The notes below the pieces were generated by a model, which saw only the letters and a program-made list of their open reading frames with translations, ran no database searches and had not been told where the DNA came from. From the NCBI GenBank assembly GCA_020747065.1, contig JAGMVK010000029.1, positions 310,001 through 374,000 of the forward strand: 64,000 nt of DNA. The letters run 5' to 3'. This document shows, piece by piece, positions 58,234-64,000 of the stretch. Each line of letters begins with the position of its first letter. Position 1 is the stretch's first letter. Both the position numbers and the translations under genes were made by a program. This stretch comes from Cadophora sp. MPI-SDFR-AT-0126. Its lineage: Eukaryota; Ascomycota; Leotiomycetes; Helotiales; Ploettnerulaceae.

Positions 58234-60162
58234 ATGGAAAACAGCATCGCCAGTCTCCACGCTGCTGAGAGCGAGGAGATTAAGCCGTATAAGATACATG
58301 TGAGTCGCTTTCCCCTCCTCCCTCCGAATCCCTTTGGGCGCATGCGCCATCTGCGCCAGAGCTACAGCTAACGTCGCGTCACATTGCAGGTCTCATCCAA
58401 ATACCTGGATCTCACGAAAAAGAAACTCGAATTGACGAGGCTGCCGCATGAGGTTTTCCTACCCAGGGAGAGGGAGTGGGAGCTTGGGACGCCGAAAAGT
58501 GAGATTGAGCCGTTGATTGACTTTTGGTGAGTGGATTTTTGGTTTGCGCGGTGGGCGACGGAGGTATCTCCTGTTTGCGCCTCCACCTATAACTTCCATC
58601 CTACTCGACTTCGGGATCTGGGAATTCAGTCTTATGGGGCGACCTTGGTTCGGAAGTGCCATTACTGACAATTTCGCAGGTTAGAGCACTACACCTGGCG
58701 CCAACGCGAAACCCACCTCAATACCACGCTCCCGCAATACCGCACAGCACTCTCACTACCAACATACCCTCCCTCACCACCCCTCCGAATCCACTTCCTC
58801 CACATCAAATCCCCGCATACACACGCCCTCCCCCTCCTACTCCTCCCCACATTCCCTCTCACAAACCTCTCCCTCACCCCTCTCTTCGCGCCCCTCACCT
58901 CCCCAAGCTCACCAACGTCCACCCAACCATTCACGCTCATCGTCCCCTCCCTCCCCGGCCTCGGCTTTAGCGACGCCTTCGCCTCCTCCAGCACATCATC
59001 CTCCTCCCTCGAAAACACCGCCGCACTATGCGACGCTCTAATGAAGAGACTCGGATACAGCCACTACCTAGCTAGCGCGACGGGATCCGGGGTCGAGAGC
59101 CCCGCGGGGATTGATTACCACTTGTTGAGGATACTGGGAGCGAAGCATAGGGATAGCTGTTTGGGGATTCATGTCGTGGAGCCTTGTGTGAGGGCGCCGA
59201 CGTTGAGGGAGCAGCCGGTGGCGTGGATGAAGTTTGCGGTTGCGAGGCTCTTTCATGGGAGTATGTTTGGGTATGAGAAAGCTGATTTCCTTGCTCTGAA
59301 AGCGGAGGAGGCAAGACTGCGACAGGAGAAGTCGGAATCGAAATCGAAGCCGGGTCTTTCGAGCGCTTTGAGTGTAGGGGATGAACAGCGCCCGCTTCTT
59401 GGAGGACGTCGTGGTCAAAGTAAGGCTGGACACAGAGCAATCGGTATCCTCGGCCTCAGAGAACCCAACACCTTCGCCTACGCCCTCTGCGATTCTCCCG
59501 TCGGCCTACTCAGTCTCGTGCTCAGTGCGCTGCGGAGGAGAAGTCTCAACCACATGCTTTCGCACACAGAAATCATAGACGTGACGCAGCTCGCGTGGTT
59601 GCCTGGTCCGGAAGCTGGCGCTCGGTTCTGGGCTGCTGCGTTGGAGGAGGTGGAGGATTTTGACAAGCCGGGGAAACGGGGTGAGGGCGAAAGGAGAATT
59701 GAAGATAATGAGGGAGGCAAGGAGAAGGAGAAGAGTAGAGTTGCTGTAACGGTCTTCTCCTCTGACGGCTGCGACGGGCCCTCATATATCTGTCCCGCGT
59801 GGGCATCCTCTCATCACTCCATCCTATTCTCCCAGCGCGCACCGGGTAGGCCGGGAATCGCCGTCTGGGAAAAGGTCGATGTGTTGGTCGATGGCATTCG
59901 GGGGTTGGCGAGGGAGGTGGAGAGGGTTGATGCTAGGTTGAAGTTGAAGCCGCTGGAGGAGATTGTGGTTTTTGAGGAGCCGATATTGGAGGTTGATGGG
60001 GAGGAAAGTGGGAGGGAGAGGGACGGGGAGAGTGTGGATTTTAGTGCTTGGAGTGGGGAGGGAGGGAGTGTGGGGGAAGGGGAAGAGGAGGGACATGGAA
60101 TGCAGCTTGAGGTTGAGAGTCCGGATACGGTTGTTGCTATTAATATGAGAAGGGAAGAGTAG
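58234..60162 (+). CDS. Epoxide-hydrolase-like alpha/beta hydrolase lacking the usual nucleophile
   Basis: Exons are 58234-58299, 58390-58526 and 58680-60162, with introns of 90 and 153 bp and a 561-aa product. The first 100 residues match the epoxide hydrolase N-terminal domain (PF06441): IKPYKIHVSSKYLDLTKKKLELTRLPHE, WELGTPKSEIEPLIDFW and LEHYTWRQRETHLNTTLPQY. The hydrolase core follows with FTLIVPSLPGLGFSDAF (the oxyanion P-G-x-G-x-S block). At the nucleophile elbow, where microsomal-type hydrolases have G-G-D-W-G, this protein reads ASATGSG, so the catalytic Asp is not visible. A long insertion (Ser/Lys/Glu-rich, near residues 280-310) and an acidic C-terminal tail are also unusual. It is probably a divergent, perhaps non-catalytic, clade. 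Confidence 0.75.
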
Positions 60163-62119
60163 ACTTACGGTAACAGGAAGAGGATGAGTAGGTGAGAATC
60201 TGAGGCTGGGATATGATATGATGTGATATGAGGGCGTGATTTGAGATACCAGGCTGGAGTTGGATTTGGAGATAAGGCGGGAGAGAATTGTACACATACA
60301 CGGAAATACATAATGAAGTGAAATAATCAGATAGCTAATAAAAAATGAACAAATCCACTCCCAGAGCCAGGCTGACGAACTCGTTTTGTCACTCGCGAGG
60401 TTAGAGTAATTGCAATGACGACTTATAAATATAGATAGTCGAAATAGAAAGACTGGAACGAACAAAAACTATTCTCAAAACAAAAGTAGCGAAGAAAATG
60501 ATGTGAAGAGAAATATGTTTCCTACCCATTTCCTTGTTCTCGCTATGACATCATTATCATATGCATCCAAGTACGCATCACCAACCCATGTCTTTCGTCT
60601 TCGTCCTAGTCCGTCACGGGCAGCATTCTTCCTTCAGCCTCCTTCCATGATGCGATTGGGCTGTGCAAAATTGGGAAATTGAACGCGTGCTGAGATTCGG
60701 TCCTCGAATGGGAGGGAATATCGATGCTTTGGAGGGTTGGCACGTGATGGTTGGATTAGTGAGGTTGTTGTCAGCTTCTATCTATGAAATGAGATGAGGA
60801 ATTAGTTACACGGAGAGGAGACAATGAGGGTGGTAGTGGTCGTTATTAGGTTATCAATGTTTACAAATTTAATATTATCATTGCAATTTTCTGAGCTAGT
60901 TATTCGAGTACTGTTGTTCACATTTGGCCGAGACCCAAGATCGCAACAAGGCATCTGAACTCAGTAATGTTAGTTATAATCTTCTAGATAATGGACCAAA
61001 GCCCAGTGGGCAATGCGGGAAGAGCGATTCCCCTCCCCCTTCGTGCGCTTCTCTGTATGGTGAGTGAGAGTGGGGAGACAGCCGATTGTATCTCGAAATC
61101 TGTGGAACGGGAACGGTGGATAACAGATGGAACAACGGAAAGATATGGGTATTAGCACTTGTGAGCAGCTTCCGCCCAGGGAGAGAATTCGCTGTCGGGA
61201 ATTTCGCAGGGAGTTGTAGACGCAAGTTTCTGCTCGGCCTTGCTGCTAGCACTGGCTCGCTTAGATTTCATGTCAACAAACCAGCAAGGTAATTTTAGGC
61301 AGTCATCTTGACAACAGCGCAATGTTGTGTAAATGGCGAAAGCCTGTGCCAATTTCATCTGTTACGTAAGTAAGACCTCCGTCAGTACCTCGCTTTCCAA
61401 TCTTGCCGAATAAGTGACGTTCATCCTCACTTTCAGGGGCGCGCGTCGGAAAACACCGTCGTTGACTTAAGGAACAAGGTCTCACCTGAATGATCTATTC
61501 CTCAGCTGATTTCGCCCAGCCAATCATCAGCAAACCTCACAAACCCGGCCTTTCCAGGTCACGAGACTCCTAACACCTTACTTCGCCTCGCTGACATCTC
61601 CTATTCGCTTAAGCGAGAATATTTACGTAGCGATCGACAACACCCTTCGTATTTTATCAGTCATCAGCCTCATTGCTTACCCTTCTATCAACCACTCGTT
61701 AAAAAACACAAACCAGCAAGGACAACTTGTGGGATATTACAGGTCAAGGACCGAAAGTGATCATATCCAGCGCTGGGTGGCGGTAGTGAAATGAGGAATT
61801 CTGGGTACGAGTTGTTACATCTAGTCACACGTATCATTGTGATGTTTCTATTTTGGAATGAGTGTGACGTAGAGTGAGCATGGCTCATTGTGAGAGTGTA
61901 TGTGTTTTGGAAGAGAGGTGTGCGGTGAGATTTTATCTCGTATAATTTCAGGTGAGCGGATGGAATGATATAAGAGGAGCTGTAATCCACAATTAGTAAA
62001 TTCCATCTTTAACAAGACAACAAGAGACACACTACATACAAGTGCAATATCTTATACAACATTCCCAAAACTACTTATCATTTAATCCCACCTAAACAAA
62101 AGCCATTCAGATATCCAAA
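60163..62119. other. Long intergenic stretch without recognisable genes
   Basis: Frames up to 213 codons overlap antisense to the hydrolase gene or are low-complexity, and none resembles a known family. The last few hundred bases presumably hold the promoter of the small secreted protein gene. Confidence 0.45.
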
Positions 62120-62711
62120 ATGCGTTTCACAACCGCCACTACCACCTCCTCCATCCTCACTCTCCTCCTCTCCACTACCTCAGCCGCCCCAGCCCCTCAA
62201 ACAACAGTCACGCCCGGTGCACCTACCCCGTGGTCGGTGACCGAATTCAAACTTGGCTGTTCCCCGGCCGGTTGTACCTACAACTTCTGCAGTATGTAAT
62301 TTTCCTCGCCTGTACCTTTCACAGATCCAGGATCTCGGATCAAAGACATATCTCAGAATCAATCATTGTCTTAGTATCCGAGATCCCATCCTAATCCTAG
62401 ACTTTACCTTCTCCAGTGCTAACATCTTTCAAGTCAGCGGCCCCTTCACACCCGGCGTCGGCCCTGCCTTCTCAACAACCTGCTCAGGCACCGATCTCCA
62501 GAAGAAGATGGTCCCCTGCGTCAAGCCAGAGATACTTGCCAACCTGGTGCCGATCGATACGGGGTTGGTGTTGCAGGTTAATCGGCTGGAGCCGCAGAGT
62601 AATGGTGATACGGCGGTTATGTCGGGGAATGCTACGGCGGCGCCGAGTGGGGAGCCGGCGTTTGAGAGCTTTACGGTTGAGGCGCATTCGTATGGTGTTA
62701 TCGTGGGGTAG
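62120..62711 (+). CDS. Small secreted cysteine-containing protein (effector-like)
   Basis: Exon 1 (62120-62291) and exon 2 (62434-62711) flank a 142-bp GT-AG intron, giving 149 aa. The N-terminus MRFTTATTTSSILTLLLSTTSA is a signal peptide, with likely cleavage after SAAPA. The mature protein has five cysteines, clustered as C-x4-C-x4-C near residues 47-57 and two more within 30 residues. A possible N-glycosylation site (GNATAA) lies in the C-terminal part. Small secreted proteins of this layout are common in plant-associated fungi, and some are effectors; no function can be assigned here. The third base of many codons in exon 2 is G, unlike exon 1, but the frame is continuous. Confidence 0.7.
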
Positions 62712-63580
62712 GGTGGGATGGATGTACATTGGGAAAGAGGGGAATGATTTGATAGGGTGGAATGGTTGGACTTTGTGTTTGTTTCAAGATGAGTTGCGCT
62801 TTATGGATCTGAAAGCTGGCGTTTCTTGTAATTGTACTCTACTATATAAAGGTGAACGGAATTCACTTCAGCAACCCACCCTGAAATTCTCAAAATGTCA
62901 ACTCCCGTCAAGTAACGAAATAAGCCAAATCTCCCCATAAATTGATGATGCCATAGTGGCCAACTCGCCCAGTTGTGTTTCGGCCAGTTGGCTAGGTTGT
63001 GAAGATGTAGTAGGTTCCGTTGAGTTATCCGGGGCTTTGCGAACTTCGAAAGGTATGCGTGGCTGTTGATATTGATTCGTTGGTATTTCAGGCGCGTATC
63101 TCTTTTTACTTTTTCCGGGAGGATTTTCCTTAATGTTGTAGTATTTTGTTTTTTTAACGGGTTTAGGTGGTAGAAAGGTGTTGTCTGTAATTTTCTGGTG
63201 TTTTTGATGTCGTGGATGTGTTTGTTTGGCGAAGTGTGGATTAAGCGAGGCGAGCAGTCCTGGCGGTGTTAGTTGAGAGATGGGAAATTATGCCATCGTC
63301 GGTAGAGACTTGCGCGCTGGGACTTGCATTGCCACAATCTTGGCGACACTCAGCTGAACCAGTATTTGTTCTAATAAACTTGAGAGGAACACAATACCTC
63401 ATTCGGCCCTATTGGACTACCATAAATCAGACACCCCTGACAATGGACATGCACAATTATCTTATTAACGATATCGCAAGCTAGCAGAGCCTGAAGTATA
63501 TATGTGTTGATTCTCATCTCAAAAATCACGAATTGAGTTTTGTGACTGGTGGCAAGGGGAGCCCGAAGTAATTACGCCAT
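62712..63580. other. Intergenic stretch
   Basis: No supported gene or repeat. It is T-rich around 63090-63200 (TTTTT runs). Confidence 0.5.
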
Positions 63581-64000
63581 CTATGAAGCTCCTTCTTCTA
63601 AAAAGCCCAGACAGGGCGAAAAGACATAACGGTAGGTCCAGTTCTGTTCCCATACATGCTTCCCTGAAGGGTCAAATGGTCTGCTCCAGAGAATGAACCA
63701 GTCTCCACGGGGGTTCCGTCTCTTTTCATGGCATGTTCCAAGCCTTGCATCCATGCCATGTAAGTCTAAATTCACCGTATCGTCCGAATTATTCTCCTGC
63801 GTCCTCATACTATCGAGGTGATATTGGGCAGGTATCTCAATAACAACTTGTTCCAACGTCTGTACTGCAGCCGGCACGATACTCCGTACGATAGCGGGAA
63901 AATCCCGGATCGGGGTCTGATCATGAGTATCCTTTACTAAACAGTCTTTCAGAAAGGGTGCTCGAGCTCGGAAACAGATCGTCCTGAGATTGTTGCTCAA
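63581..64000 (-). CDS. 3' part of an unrecognised gene, cut by the window edge
   Basis: The frame is open from the right edge for 139 codons and stops at 63581. The visible part contains an LRTICFRARAPFLKDCLV block, a QTLEQVVIEIPAQYHL stretch and an aromatic C-terminal segment (GDWFILWSRPFDPSGKHVWEQNWTYRYVF). The composition is protein-like and not repetitive, so a real gene is likely. I do not recognise the family. The start lies outside the window. Confidence 0.5.
   Translation of the reverse strand: MSNNLRTICFRARAPFLKDCLVKDTHDQTPIRDFPAIVRSIVPAAVQTLEQVVIEIPAQYHLDSMRTQENNSDDTVNLDLHGMDARLGTCHEKRRNPRGDWFILWSRPFDPSGKHVWEQNWTYRYVFSPCLGFLEEGAS

Noticed and set aside
59824..60465. A 213-codon minus-strand frame over the end of the hydrolase gene
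   Set aside because: It is antisense to coding sequence, Ser/Pro/Leu-rich and shows no family features.

Overview
The window is nuclear DNA of a filamentous ascomycete (Pezizomycotina; a leotiomycete is possible, but I cannot prove the class). The evidence is genes with short (about 44-140 bp) GT-AG introns carrying CTAAC/CTGAC branch sites, HET-domain fragments, Git3-type receptor and Zn2Cys6 regulator genes, and AT-rich blocks that look damaged by repeat-induced point mutation (RIP). All gene models here were spliced by eye and checked for reading-frame closure.

Positions 1-16700 are an accessory, repeat-rich region. It holds a tRNA 3' end, about 2.7 kb with no gene, a truncated HET gene (2803-3189), a 442-bp MITE with a 10-bp target duplication, then a divergent pair of unusual genes. 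These are a DUF1906 (glycoside-hydrolase-like) protein on the minus strand and a 1117-residue, four-exon protein on the plus strand whose sequence looks bacterial in style. Next come a 632-bp PIF/Harbinger-like MITE (TAA duplication), a 698-bp TA-duplication element with about 50-bp inverted ends, a broken HET pseudogene, a RIP-ruined coding remnant and a small frameshifted gene. The DUF1906/1117-residue pair is the best candidate for an undescribed system.

Positions 16700-27000 are transitional: a secreted tannase-family esterase that has lost both cysteines of the usual CS-D-HC motif, a KEN-box protein, and an interrupted HeLo-like/ankyrin gene.

Positions 27600-36700 are a dense housekeeping block: mitoribosomal mL57 and Rtt109 (divergent), Ugo1, mitochondrial [2Fe-2S] ferredoxin with a GC-AG intron, and Rrp15 and SRP54 (divergent).

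Positions 37600-64000 mix physiology and housekeeping. They contain a frameshifted Fe(II) dioxygenase-like gene, an MFS transporter followed by a Zn2Cys6 regulator, a small two-exon gene, a Git3-type GPCR, an arylsulfotransferase-like membrane protein, a degenerate AMP-binding protein divergent from POM34, HID1, an epoxide-hydrolase-like protein without a visible nucleophile, a small cysteine-containing secreted protein, and the 3' part of an unknown gene at the window edge.
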